From: Palaemon carinicauda
Taxonomy: Eukaryota; Arthropoda; Malacostraca; Decapoda; Palaemonidae
Direction of reading: 5' to 3'
Assembly (NCBI RefSeq): GCF_036898095.1
Contig: NC_090735.1
Span: 1,671,888-1,735,887, forward strand
DNA length: 64,000 nucleotides
Below the pieces are notes generated by a model. That model made no database searches. It saw nothing but the letters and a program-made list of their open reading frames with translations, and was not told where the DNA came from. Positions 58,801 to 64,000 of this stretch are shown in pieces. Positions within the stretch are counted from its first letter, which is position 1; every line of letters begins with the position of its first letter. Position numbers and translations under genes: made by a program.

Positions 58801-61681
58801 CAGGCACGAACAGACGAACCCTCGGACGCAACACTGTAACACTTTATCGATTTTCTGTTTTGCACTTATTTCACTGAAATCGAAACTTTTACTGATTTCT
58901 ACCTGAAACACGCAATTCTACCCTTCATTAAAAGGTAGTAATTGCGAAATCAGTCGTATAATGCAAGCTCATTAATACCAGCAAAAAACAGAAAACATAT
59001 TTTAAGATAAAAAAATCAGTGGCTGGGAAAGAGACTAAACACTAGTTCATATAACTACGTTTTCAATCTCTCACCGCACATAGCCTGGGGACGAGAATAA
59101 AAAACTAAAAACGTTTTATCCTTCCTCCCCGTACAGCGACTAGGGACGAGAGCAACTCGAGAAAAACGTTACCCGCTTGAACGGAACGTTTTCTCTCCTC
59201 TCTCTCCCTCCGTCTCTATCTCTCTCTCTCTCTTTCTCTCTTGATTTCGCACCTAAGAGAAGAGCCCAATTATATTTCGTCAAAAAAACATGTTATTTGA
59301 CTAAAGGAAAAAACTGAAAGGTTTTCCAAATAAAAAGTTCCTTTAATTTAGAATTTAAAACATTTAAGCTAAGAAAGAATGAACAAAACGTCAGAATCGA
59401 TTTACTCTTACTGCAAAGTGAAACCTTGATACACTCTCTCTCTATCGTAACGATAGAGCGCATGTTGAACGTCCTGAACGTCAACAACTGCGTAGTCTAA
59501 AAAACTAAACGTTAGTTCATCTTTGAAAACAGTACGAAGACTATCAAAGAAATTCTTTCATAAAACATTAAATTTTAAAAAGTTTTAAATTCTTTAAAGG
59601 CTAAATACGATATAACGGGCTCAACGTTGATTAACTTCGATTCCAAGTAAGGACCGCCTACTATCAGGAAAGGTCGCATATAAACAAAACATAAAAATTT
59701 ATTTTTATATGTTTATAATAAATGGAAAGTTAATCGAAGAGGCCTAATAAAGGCGGAGAGATATAAAATATATAGATCTATAACGTGTTAAGCAAAATTA
59801 CTAAAAACCTAAACACACTTCCGTCTAAGGGAAGTGAAAGAGAGTCCATACTCTCCTTGTCACCATAATTAAATCTATCCAAAACGAGTTCAAGTTTTGA
59901 GATGAAGATAAAACACCTGCATAGCGAAAGCTCAAAACTAGAAATGTGTACTTCACCAAAATATGTGAAAACCAATCCAGTAAGCAATAGCGAATTTAGT
60001 AGGTTCTGCCGGTGGCACGACAGAGAGAAAATTGGTTCTGTGTTTACATTGAGTACTGAGTACCTGCTCGACAGATGGCGCTGTTGATGTACACCCCCTA
60101 CCTGCATAGCGATCGCTGGCGTATTTTGTACGTAGAGTTTTTCTGTCGGGCAGCAGAGCTGCAGCTTATATAATCACCGGCTAAGTTTAATATTGAAAAC
60201 TTACCTTATGCTTTGTATGTTTATAATCTTTACATATGAAACACATCAGAGGAGCTGCTTGACATTCTTCTTCAAGACAAACAAATTCAACGGGATGGAA
60301 AGAGTGATCCACACATCTAGGTTTCTCACGGGGCTTTTCTTCATATGTAAAGAACGGAAAAAGGAAAATATTCATGAAATGGCACCATAATCAAAACAAA
60401 GTAACTTGCGTAACAAAGAACAATCATAACTCTGAAAAAAGGGATTTTGATGAAGGAAAAATCTATTTCTGGGCGAGGAACCTGTGTCGCCCAGTGAAAT
60501 GCTCCTTAAAGCACCATTTCAAAGGTATAAATACTGCTAAATATACAAGAGAAAAAAGTTGCTAGGAATGCCAGGAATATATCGAGCTCGCTCACCCCTA
60601 AAGGGTGTCGGTATTAAAATTGGGGCAAGTGATACCACTACCAGAGGTTCCTTTCCAATTAGACTTCTCCCTAAAAAAAATTTCACATTATCACAGACTA
60701 CAATCTAAATAATCAAACATTTCACTGCAATTGGCTAAAACCAATTTGGTAAACCACTGATCTGTTGCCAAAACTCTTTCCAAATAAAGATTTCTACGGA
60801 AATTTAGGAAAGCAGGCACACTCCTAAAATTAACTCTTTTTGCCAGTTTTGTCTCTGGATATCAACTATGGGGAGAGACCGAGTTATTTCTTCATGTTTC
60901 CTTCCCTTCATGATGAGAGTTTTGCTATAACAGAATAGGACTGTTTTGATGATATTTTTATGTGAATGATCAAGGCCCAGATAAAGGAATATTAATATGC
61001 CCTCTGAGATGACCATCTTAGAGCAAATGTCAAGTTCCCCAACTACTATGGTCAATTTCTTTTAGTGAGGCAGCTTTGCACCAACTCGCAGAGGTGCCCT
61101 TTTAGCTCGGAAAAGTTTCCTGATCGCTAACTGGTTGGACAAGATAATTCTAACCAATCAGATAGCAGGAAACTTTTCCGAGCTAAAGGGGCACAGCTGC
61201 GAGTCAGTGCAAATGCGCCTCATTAAAAGAAATTGACTATAGTTTGACTGTTACAATATCTAAGAATAAAAAACATACCAGATAAAGGGATGCGCTTGTG
61301 TTTATGAAGAGTTCTAGTTGCGTGAGTGCGTTCTGAGCAGTCTAAGCACAGATGAGATGCACAAACTGTACAATACAAAACAGCAAGGTGATCTTCATCC
61401 TCATCGCATGAAATTCCAAGCTGAAAATAATATGCAGTTACTGTATATTCATTCCTAAAATTCAATGTATATACAGTTATGTTATGTATAAGCACATTAA
61501 ACAGATCACAGAATTATATAGTAATATTTAGTTAGTTTTATCTACTCAGCAGTTCCTTAAGTATAATTTCCCTAAAAAGATTCGATAAAAAGTTGAAAAT
61601 CCCATTTCAGTTGTATCTCAAACTCCTCGATTAAATTATTTTCATAGTCAATATGATCTTTGTGGCATAATTCAGGATTCA

Positions 61682-61773
<92 letters not shown>

Positions 61774-63831
61774 TCATTGCTATTTAACTGAATAAATGGT
61801 CATTCAACTACTAGCTGCATCTATTTACTGTACTATTTTGGAAATTTATATCATTTTTCCTCTCTCCTCTTATAGTCTACTTGGTTCTTCAATTCTAGAA
61901 GACAAGCTGAACGCAAGAAATTGAAATGGTAAGCAAACTTATGCCGTGTTACGGCTTTTGATATTAATAGCAATGGGCAAACAAGAAGCATGAGAAAGCT
62001 ACACATGACAAAGAAGAAAAAGAGCAACTCAAATAGGCAAAACAAAAGTAAGATAGCCACCAAACTTCGCATACCAACTCTAGAGTGAAGAGTTATATAA
62101 ATTCCTTCCTAATTCATTATTCAATTGCTGTTTTAGCAGAAAGTCTTATTTTCTAAAAGCTAATTTATTGTCTGTTTAAATAGTACCTCTACTTACTTCT
62201 CTCTGCTTAATTAACACTTCTGGTAGAAGAACTGCATCTGAGCGAGATGAAGACAGTTTTTCTAAAAGTTCTAGAAGAGCAAAATTTTTCTTTAAACCCC
62301 AAACTCCTGATGCACCTAAAATTAAAAAATTATAAATTATTTTAACATATAATCAACAAGGGTTACAGGACTGCAGTATACAAAATTACACTAAATTTAA
62401 AATTGTACAATAGAACACACAATCTTGAAGTTTTATGTAATGATTTCACAATATTACCTTGTACTTGTAAATAATTTAGTTTAACTGTACACTAAGATCT
62501 TCATTTTCCTTATTTTATTTTTTATATAGTTGCAATATTGGAATTTCAAATACGACAGAAAGATATGGTCTTAAATGTCTGTAAGTGCTAAGCTGTCATA
62601 AACCACAGGGGGAGAGGGAACTTATCTAGGAGCACTGGCACTGCAGGCTCCTTAACTAGAAGGAACACAAAGACACAAAAGATAGCATACCAAATATACC
62701 CAAAGAGGACCACAAACTCTTAAGTTTTATCCCTTCATTACAGTTCTCTTACAAGAGGTAATGCCGTGCATCTGTGACATACAAGGGTTATGCAAACACT
62801 CAGGGAATGCTCCTCTCTCATTTGGGACTAACCAGCCCCAGAGCAATCGTCACATTACATGTACAGTAAATCCACTCCTCCGTGTGTACTGGCACAGAGG
62901 TCTAGGGATTGAGGAGCCAACGGGAGAGAGCCTGCCGTAGTAGTAAAGGAAGGTGAGAGGAAGAAAGCAAAGAGCTTTCACAGCTACAGTATATCCCAAA
63001 AAATGACTGCGAACTCTTCTTAAGCTCCTTTTTCTTCCTGAAATTACTCTACTAAGAAGGAAACCAGGCACAACAATAATAATATGCATTCCTGAGGTTT
63101 TCCCAACTCCTACTACTAAGAAGACCATGCACAACACTCAGGACTGGGATTCCAGCAAACAAAAGTAATCAATGTAAGTCCATATTATGATCCCTAGCAA
63201 GGCACTTCAGCATCTCCATTTAACCTTTCATTTCCATAAAACACAAAGAGGAACACACAAACACAATACTTCACCCAAGTATAAAGGAAAGCAGATAAAG
63301 AGATAACCACCAGCAAGAAAAATGTAGGGCGGAAGGTCCGGTGAACACAACAGCCAATTTGAAAGTGATCTTTCTCAGAAGGCAACCCTACTCATTCCAA
63401 CATCTTGAAACTTTCATTCAAAATCTATCGGCAACTAGCTTCACATCAAAAGTAATCCATGGTAAAAGGACGAAAGTTTCTTACCAATACGGAAAAATTG
63501 TAGATGCGAAACATGATACATAGATGCCAATCACTTAACCAAGGCCAACTATATAGTACAGCATATAGATTTATGCACTATAGTCCAATAATAACCTATA
63601 CAGCACTGTATAGTACTTAAATATCAAGGAAAAATACAATAAAAAATAAAATTTATAGCAAAACTACATACCAACTGGAGTCGGTTGTCTATCAAACGGA
63701 CAATGAATATTATTATCGAGAGTTGGAAGGCGAAGAAGACATGCGTGGCAGAGGGTATGTCCGCAGAACAACAGACGTGGGACTTTATCACCTCCAAGAC
63801 TAAAACCATCTTCACAAACACGGCATTCTAA
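28199..63831 (-). CDS. TRIM23: TRIM23/ARD1 E3 ubiquitin ligase with ARF GTPase domain (partial gene, ten exons)
   Basis: TRIM23 is a RING-type ubiquitin ligase fused to an ADP-ribosylation-factor GTPase. In vertebrates it acts in autophagy, adipocyte and innate immune signalling. Coding exons, in order: 63831-63672, 62315-62197, 61420-61279, 60338-60205, 37931-37823, 35800-35568, 34189-34016, 32295-32128, 30283-30086, 28384-28199. They total 1623 nt, or 540 residues plus TAG, and every phase joins. With the missing N-terminal exon (about 30 residues) the length matches vertebrate TRIM23. Domains: RING, B-box 1, B-box 2, coiled coil, ARF. The 22.3-kb intron after B-box 2 is filled by three DIRS elements. 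The ARF G4 motif is NKEN instead of NKxD. Confidence 0.95.
29150..29640 (-). pseudogene. LINE reverse transcriptase C-terminal fragment
   Basis: On the minus strand: [20 protein letters not shown], then [21 protein letters not shown] and [14 protein letters not shown], the standard carboxyl end of an arthropod non-LTR element. Stops and shifts interrupt it. The RT fragment at 51690-52440 may be of the same family. Confidence 0.75.
29640..30025 (+). repeat. tRNA-headed SINE-like repeat
   Basis: Begins GGGGCACTCAGTAGAGCACA (A-box-like), followed by CTCAGTTTCAACCC (B-box-like). A long body follows (ATTAATTGGCGTGGATTTTC, AAGTCTCTGTAACAATGATG, an (AC)n tract) and it ends AACTTCATTGGCGGAGGTAA. I recall near-identical bodies as abundant invertebrate repeats. 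Lies in the last TRIM23 intron, ending about 60 bp from exon 30086-30283. Confidence 0.65.
30086..30283 (-). CDS. TRIM23: TRIM23 exon, ARF domain centre (WDVGGQ)
   Basis: 66 codons, phase 0/0, acceptor TTCTAAG, donor GTAAGT. It carries [20 protein letters not shown] (G3/switch II, with the catalytic Gln), [14 protein letters not shown] and the start of G4, LLIFANKE. Confidence 0.95.
31186..31421 (-). repeat. Interspersed repeat (inverted partner of 60435-60670)
   Basis: On the minus strand it starts AAAAAAGGGATTTTGACGAA and runs through CCTGTGTCGCTCCGTAAAAA, CAGGAATATACCCAGCTCGC and CAGAGGTCCCTTACCAATTA. The same order of blocks occurs on the + strand at 60435-60670. Family unknown. Confidence 0.75.
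32128..32295 (-). CDS. TRIM23: TRIM23 exon, start of ARF domain (P-loop)
   Basis: 56 codons, phase 0/0. It encodes [18 protein letters not shown] (G1 P-loop GLDGAGKT), [20 protein letters not shown] (G2/switch I) and ends EYKNFK. Donor GTAAGT, acceptor TTTTTTCTAG. Confidence 0.96.
32297..34015. other. TRIM23 intron, nothing recognised
   Basis: AT-rich intron between the coiled-coil and ARF exons. Only chance frames and homopolymer runs were seen. Confidence 0.6.
34016..34189 (-). CDS. TRIM23: TRIM23 exon, end of coiled coil
   Basis: 58 codons, phase 0/0. Encodes [20 protein letters not shown] to PAIPITFTK, matching the ...LQQDD... to ...ASIPVTFTK segment of TRIM23. The donor is GTGTGTAAGT. 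An alternative GT four bases in would break the frame. Confidence 0.93.
34190..35567. other. TRIM23 intron, nothing recognised
   Basis: AT-rich. No repeat or gene recognised. Confidence 0.6.
35568..35800 (-). CDS. TRIM23: TRIM23 exon, coiled-coil region
   Basis: Phase 1 entry completes Glu, then 77 codons: [49 protein letters not shown] and ATLLSQ. The donor GTTGGG is weak but gives the family length and phase. Confidence 0.93.
36394..36660. mobile_element. MITE-like element with imperfect terminal inverted repeats
   Basis: The left end AAGCGGGATTTAAACGATCG then AACGGTTTGTCGAATG is loosely inverted at the right end, where the reverse complement reads AAAGCGGTGTTTACACGGTC then GAACCTGGTTGTCGAA. 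GTTCGA/TTCGAA strings recur inside. A G9 run is at about 36546. Transposon superfamily not determined and no clear target duplication. Confidence 0.5.
37520..37690 (+). pseudogene. LINE 3' end fragment
   Basis: Reads [15 protein letters not shown]..., then [19 protein letters not shown] and a GAT-rich 3' tail (GATGATGATAATAAAGATGA). This is the common carboxyl end of an arthropod LINE. Heavily truncated. Confidence 0.55.
37823..37931 (-). CDS. TRIM23: TRIM23 exon, start of coiled coil
   Basis: 36 codons plus one base (phase 0/1): [20 protein letters not shown] and [13 protein letters not shown], aligning to the VLEPEANQIR region of TRIM23. Acceptor TTGTATTTTCAG, donor GTTAGT. Only 45 bp separate the acceptor from the end of DIRS copy A. 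Confidence 0.93.
37977..38170 (-). repeat. DIRS copy A right ITR
   Basis: From CCGGTGAATATATAGCTGCA (38019) for 150 bp it matches the inverted left ITR with one difference seen (GTGTGCCCAAC versus GTGTGCTCAAC). The outer 40 bp (ATAAATTTTTGAATATACTT) are specific to the right end and match the ICR. Confidence 0.92.
38219..38310 (-). repeat. DIRS copy A internal complementary region
   Basis: The + strand reads TATTCACCGGGTAAGTATAT (complement of the right end), then through AATATCAT into TTTTAAATATTTAACTTAGC (complement of the left end). The + strand therefore equals the predicted circle junction. GTAAGT starts at 38232 and TTAG ends at 38291, a 60-nt GT-AG interval. Confidence 0.9.
38702..39850 (-). 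pseudogene. DIRS copy A tyrosine recombinase
   Basis: Open from just after a TAG (39851-39853) to the stop at 38702. The N-terminal part [17 protein letters not shown] and the first helices are in the track of copy B. From [13 protein letters not shown] it is uninterrupted for 273 codons. Catalytic landmarks: [10 protein letters not shown] (Arg), KTHEVRAV (His-x-x-Arg), TYWRSKSV (Trp) and SFYLKD (Tyr). All needed residues are present, but the start region is broken. One core-binding residue differs from B (IAVFLLYL versus IADFLLYL). Confidence 0.85.
39901..40780 (-). pseudogene. DIRS copy A RNase H and methyltransferase-like block
   Basis: RNase H landmarks: [72 protein letters not shown] at 40129-40131 replaces the Trp codon found in copy B (LWATWGQP). 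The frame then resumes in the [15 protein letters not shown] to AFPPF block and the WPAREWFTE end. Confidence 0.85.
40860..41641 (-). pseudogene. DIRS copy A gag, element-proximal repeat
   Basis: 255-codon frame: [20 protein letters not shown] (capsid-like), [40 protein letters not shown], then [20 protein letters not shown] and [20 protein letters not shown], ending FSDEEPSD. The linker from TCFDAVRQP to HDVA is a diverged repeat of 42061-42315. The frame ends at the RT deletion junction. Confidence 0.75.
42061..43090 (-). pseudogene. DIRS copy A gag, element-distal repeat
   Basis: N-terminal piece [20 protein letters not shown] to [13 protein letters not shown] (43067-42834), then frameshifted Ser/Thr-rich linker, then [20 protein letters not shown] and [19 protein letters not shown] (42315-42061). 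A 15-bp unit coding SVVDS repeats three times at 42157-42199. Broken by several shifts. Confidence 0.65.
44305..44476 (-). repeat. DIRS copy A left ITR
   Basis: In element sense it starts TTTTTAAATATTTAACTTAG, then CCGGTGAATATATAGCTGCA and on for 150 bp matching the right ITR inverted. Confidence 0.92.
44477..44860. other. Host intron segment between DIRS copies A and B
   Basis: 384 bp of AT-rich intron with no recognised feature. It shows that A and B are separate insertions, not one compound element. Confidence 0.7.
44861..45055 (-). repeat. DIRS copy B right ITR
   Basis: Reads CCGGTGAATATATATAGCTG, with copy-specific features (an extra TA, ACACAAAAAACTGTAAAAAA, GCCAACTGTCGGCCAGATAC) that also occur in its left ITR. 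Confidence 0.92.
45100..45195 (-). repeat. DIRS copy B internal complementary region
   Basis: + strand TATATATTCACCGGGTAAGT (45101) to AACTTAGCCGGTGAATATAT. It carries the same extra TA as the ITRs of this copy. One base in the middle differs from the right terminus (AATTAAATTATCAT versus AATTAAAATATCAT). Confidence 0.9.
45588..46780 (-). pseudogene. DIRS copy B tyrosine recombinase (one stop)
   Basis: Continuous with [20 protein letters not shown] and [15 protein letters not shown], then RFEPL and a TAA at 46236-46238, where copy A has a Gln codon (CAA). The frame then resumes with no shift to the end (TTTIP). Catalytic residues are as in copy A ([27 protein letters not shown]). A single C-to-T change appears to inactivate it. 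Confidence 0.88.
46790..48165 (-). pseudogene. DIRS copy B RT (C-terminal two thirds), RNase H, methyltransferase-like block
   Basis: RT pieces: [20 protein letters not shown] (48060-47990), then a shift near 47980 into [20 protein letters not shown] (YFDD at about 47912-47923) and [18 protein letters not shown]. RNase H follows: [47 protein letters not shown]. The methyltransferase-like block has [20 protein letters not shown] and YAFPPFKIV. From 47980 to 46487 it is one 497-codon open frame. Confidence 0.88.
48180..49868 (-). pseudogene. DIRS copy B gag
   Basis: N-terminus [20 protein letters not shown], with [19 protein letters not shown] continuous to [13 protein letters not shown]. Later pieces are frameshifted: [20 protein letters not shown] (49117-48827), and a capsid-like [20 protein letters not shown] fragment (48409-48245). 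A 66-bp unit repeats twice (48885 and 48951). The proximal gag repeat present in A and C is absent. Confidence 0.7.
51118..51287 (-). repeat. DIRS copy B left ITR
   Basis: Element-sense start TTTTAAATATTTAACTTAGC, then the same copy-specific ITR sequence as the right end. Confidence 0.92.
51690..52440 (-). pseudogene. LINE reverse transcriptase fragment
   Basis: Minus strand: [39 protein letters not shown] (RT box A), then [18 protein letters not shown] (FADD box read as FADG) and [18 protein letters not shown], with stops between. An arthropod non-LTR RT of the type whose C-terminus is seen at 29150-29640. Confidence 0.75.
52450..52826 (+). repeat. LINE 3' end with TAG microsatellite tail
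   Basis: Coding end [17 protein letters not shown], then a stop and a 3' UTR with TTTCCTTTCCTCACAGGGCT, CCCTTGGGCTTATAGCATCC and GGGTTGTAGCTTAGC, ending in (TAG)n at about 52769-52823. It links the short repeats at 3766, 53030 and 53340 to a LINE. Confidence 0.75.
53030..53160 (-). repeat. Truncated LINE 3' tail
   Basis: + strand: degenerate ATTATC run, CACTTGCTAAGCTACAACTC, GGAAAAGCAGGATCGTATAA, CCAAGGGCTCCAATGGGG. Inverted relative to 52450-52826. Confidence 0.7.
53340..53620 (-). repeat. Truncated LINE 3' tail
   Basis: + strand: TTATTATCGTTATTGATACT, AGCTAAGCTACAACCCTAGT, GGGCTCCAACAGGGAAAATT, and a longer tail including AAAAGAGACTTATGTCAGCT. Longest of the minus-orientation tails in this intron. 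Confidence 0.7.
53718..53915 (-). repeat. DIRS copy C right ITR
   Basis: CCGGTGATTATATAAGCTGC then AGCTCTGCTGCCCGACAGAA on to CAATGTAAACACAGAACCAA. All these copy-specific bases recur in the left ITR (one difference seen, ACGTTCAAAA versus ACGTACAAAA). Confidence 0.92.
53963..54053 (-). repeat. DIRS copy C internal complementary region
   Basis: + strand TATATAATCACCGGGTAAGT, then AATAAAAATAACAT and TTTTCAATATTAAACTTAGC. It matches this copy's own termini, including the GATTATATAAGCTG variant. Confidence 0.9.
54468..55560 (-). pseudogene. DIRS copy C tyrosine recombinase (frameshifted)
   Basis: Three frame pieces (55929-55156, 55159-54848, 54866-54576) carry [36 protein letters not shown] and [20 protein letters not shown] with THEVELSQ. 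Shifts occur near 55200, 54860 and 54640. The last disrupts the His-x-x-Arg motif, and the Tyr segment lies further on near 54530. Not functional. Confidence 0.82.
55600..56530 (-). pseudogene. DIRS copy C RNase H and methyltransferase-like block
   Basis: [73 protein letters not shown] and [16 protein letters not shown] are in one frame (56177-55731). The DASD motif and preceding linker are in another frame. A stop precedes the AFPPF part. Confidence 0.82.
56522..57515 (-). pseudogene. DIRS copy C gag, element-proximal repeat with 3 x 30-residue expansion
   Basis: Capsid-like piece [20 protein letters not shown] (57515-57321), then a 253-codon frame with a 90-bp unit, [20 protein letters not shown] plus [10 protein letters not shown], three times in tandem (57212-56943). 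Then [20 protein letters not shown] and [20 protein letters not shown]. Ends at the RT deletion junction. Copy A has one unit only. Confidence 0.75.
57990..58840 (-). pseudogene. DIRS copy C gag, element-distal repeat
   Basis: [20 protein letters not shown] to EALINEQTF (58834-58646), shift into [20 protein letters not shown] and [20 protein letters not shown] (58689-58363), shift into [20 protein letters not shown] (58390-58085), then [20 protein letters not shown] and [11 protein letters not shown]. Four frames are used, so it is badly decayed. Confidence 0.68.
60025..60199 (-). repeat. DIRS copy C left ITR, abutting the TRIM23 5' splice site
   Basis: Element-sense start TTTCAATATTAAACTTAGCC preceded directly by the intron's GTAAGT (60204-60199). 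The exact terminus is ambiguous by up to two T bases. Confidence 0.9.
60205..60338 (-). CDS. TRIM23: TRIM23 exon, B-box 2
   Basis: Phase 1 entry (completes Glu), 44 codons, phase 0 exit. [38 protein letters not shown] and KHTKHK hold the Cys/His zinc ligands. Acceptor ATATGAAG, donor GTAAGT. The acceptor has a poor pyrimidine tract but gives the expected join. Confidence 0.93.
60435..60670 (+). repeat. Interspersed repeat (inverted partner of 31186-31421)
   Basis: AAAAAAGGGATTTTGATGAA, CTATTTCTGGGCGAGGAACC, AGCACCATTTCAAAGGTATA, CAGGAATATATCGAGCTCGC, then GAGGTTCCTTTCCAATTAGA. Same family as the minus-strand copy near 31.3 kb. Lies 96 bp into the intron between the two B-box exons (60339-61278), at its 3' end. 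Confidence 0.75.
61046..61242. mobile_element. Foldback MITE, 197 bp
   Basis: Two inverted arms of about 90 bp: CTATGGTCAATTTCTTTTAG at the left and, reversed, CTATAGTCAATTTCTTTTAA at the right. Both continue through TGAGGC, GACTCGCAG/ACTCGCAG and TTTAGCTCGGAAAAGTTTCC to TGATCG/TGCTAT. About 10 bp separate the arms. It sits 36 nt inside the intron after the B-box 1 exon. Superfamily not determined; a TA target duplication is possible. Confidence 0.8.
61279..61420 (-). CDS. TRIM23: TRIM23 exon, B-box 1
   Basis: Phase 0/1, 47 codons plus one base. [20 protein letters not shown] and [20 protein letters not shown] with HKRIPLS carry the B-box Cys/His ligands. Acceptor ATTTTCAG, donor GTATGT. Confidence 0.95.
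61685..61770. repeat. (GA)n microsatellite
   Basis: About 85 bp of uninterrupted GA dinucleotides within a TRIM23 intron. Confidence 0.97.
62197..62315 (-). CDS. TRIM23: TRIM23 exon between RING and B-box 1
   Basis: Phase 1/0. Completes Gly, then 39 codons: [20 protein letters not shown], matching the highly conserved [16 protein letters not shown] stretch, then [19 protein letters not shown]. Donor GTAAGT. Confidence 0.96.
62320..63670. other. TRIM23 intron, nothing recognised
   Basis: AT-rich intron. Short chance frames only; no repeat partner found in the window. Confidence 0.6.
63672..63831 (-). CDS. TRIM23: TRIM23 exon, RING finger
   Basis: 53 codons plus one base, phase 0/1. [36 protein letters not shown] and [13 protein letters not shown] provide the zinc ligands C-x2-C, C-x-H, C-x2-C and CPFD, as in TRIM23. 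Acceptor CTTTCAG, donor GTATGT. The N-terminal coding exon lies beyond 64000. Confidence 0.96.
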
Positions 63832-64000
63832 CTGAAAGATGAAAAAAACAATTCAATTACTAAAACTCCAGCAAATTTTGTAATATAAAGAAGTTTAATC
63901 ATCTGTAAAACATAATCAATATATAAACATCGCAGTACTGTACTGATTTTTATCAATAAGTTCAAAATACTATATATGTTTAGGTAAATGACTTTGTAAA

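Larger units (their letters stand above)
53718..60199 (-). mobile_element. DIRS retrotransposon family 2, copy C (RT deleted)
   Basis: About 6.5 kb, sense with TRIM23. Left ITR 60199-60025, leader with CT tract (59200-59240), duplicated gag, RNase H, methyltransferase-like block, recombinase, ICR 54053-53963, right ITR 53915-53718. RT is missing at the same junction as copy A (+ strand CTGGGGGCTGATCGTCTTG at about 56550). ITRs form a distinct subtype (GTGATTATATAAGCTGCAGC). The left terminus abuts the GTAAGT donor of the TRIM23 B-box 2 exon. Coding frames have many shifts. Confidence 0.92.

Overview
The window is animal nuclear DNA, most likely from an arthropod and probably a decapod crustacean. 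The reasons are intron-rich genes with GT-AG boundaries, two recognisable animal genes, AT-rich introns with GA/ATT/TAG microsatellites, and a dense load of DIRS-type and LINE retroelements of the kind common in decapod genomes. The species assignment is inference. No prokaryotic or viral gene organisation was seen.

Two genes converge tail to tail. On the + strand, TAMM41 (mitochondrial phosphatidate cytidylyltransferase, cardiolipin pathway) has six visible exons between 3085 and 17866, giving 291 codons. The N-terminal exon lies outside the window or was not found. On the - strand, TRIM23/ARD1 (RING, two B-boxes, coiled coil and a C-terminal ARF GTPase domain) has ten visible exons from 63831 down to the stop at 28199, giving 540 codons. 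Its first coding exon lies beyond 64000. All exon phases join without error, so both genes look intact where visible. One oddity in TRIM23 is that the guanine-specificity motif NKxD reads NKEN across an exon junction.

Most remaining recognisable sequence is mobile. TAMM41's first visible intron holds a 6.5-kb DIRS retrotransposon (about 4290-10850) with inverted terminal repeats (ITRs), an internal complementary region (ICR), gag, RT, RNase H, a methyltransferase-like region and an uninterrupted tyrosine-recombinase ORF. The TRIM23 intron between B-box 2 and the coiled coil (37932-60204, 22.3 kb) is about 87% three further DIRS copies of a second family: A 37977-44476, B 44861-51287, C 53718-60199. 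All three are in the sense orientation of the host gene and all are defective. A and C share one RT-removing deletion and an internal gag duplication. C starts right after the 5' splice site, and A ends 45 bp from the 3' splice site.

Other parts: 1-2330 holds unidentified minus-strand ORF remnants. TAMM41's last intron and the region after it hold decayed DIRS and LINE pieces and a degenerate tandem array (to about 20.4 kb). The intergenic stretch 21-27.8 kb is mostly AT-rich, with one SINE candidate and one 145-bp tandem duplication. The TRIM23 introns carry LINE 3' ends, a tRNA-headed SINE, foldback MITEs and an inverted pair of another repeat.

The most interesting material is the DIRS biology: ITR and ICR co-variation within each copy, termini that look like splice sites so that the circle junction reads as a small GT-AG intron, a shared RT-less lineage, and independent tandem-repeat expansions in gag.
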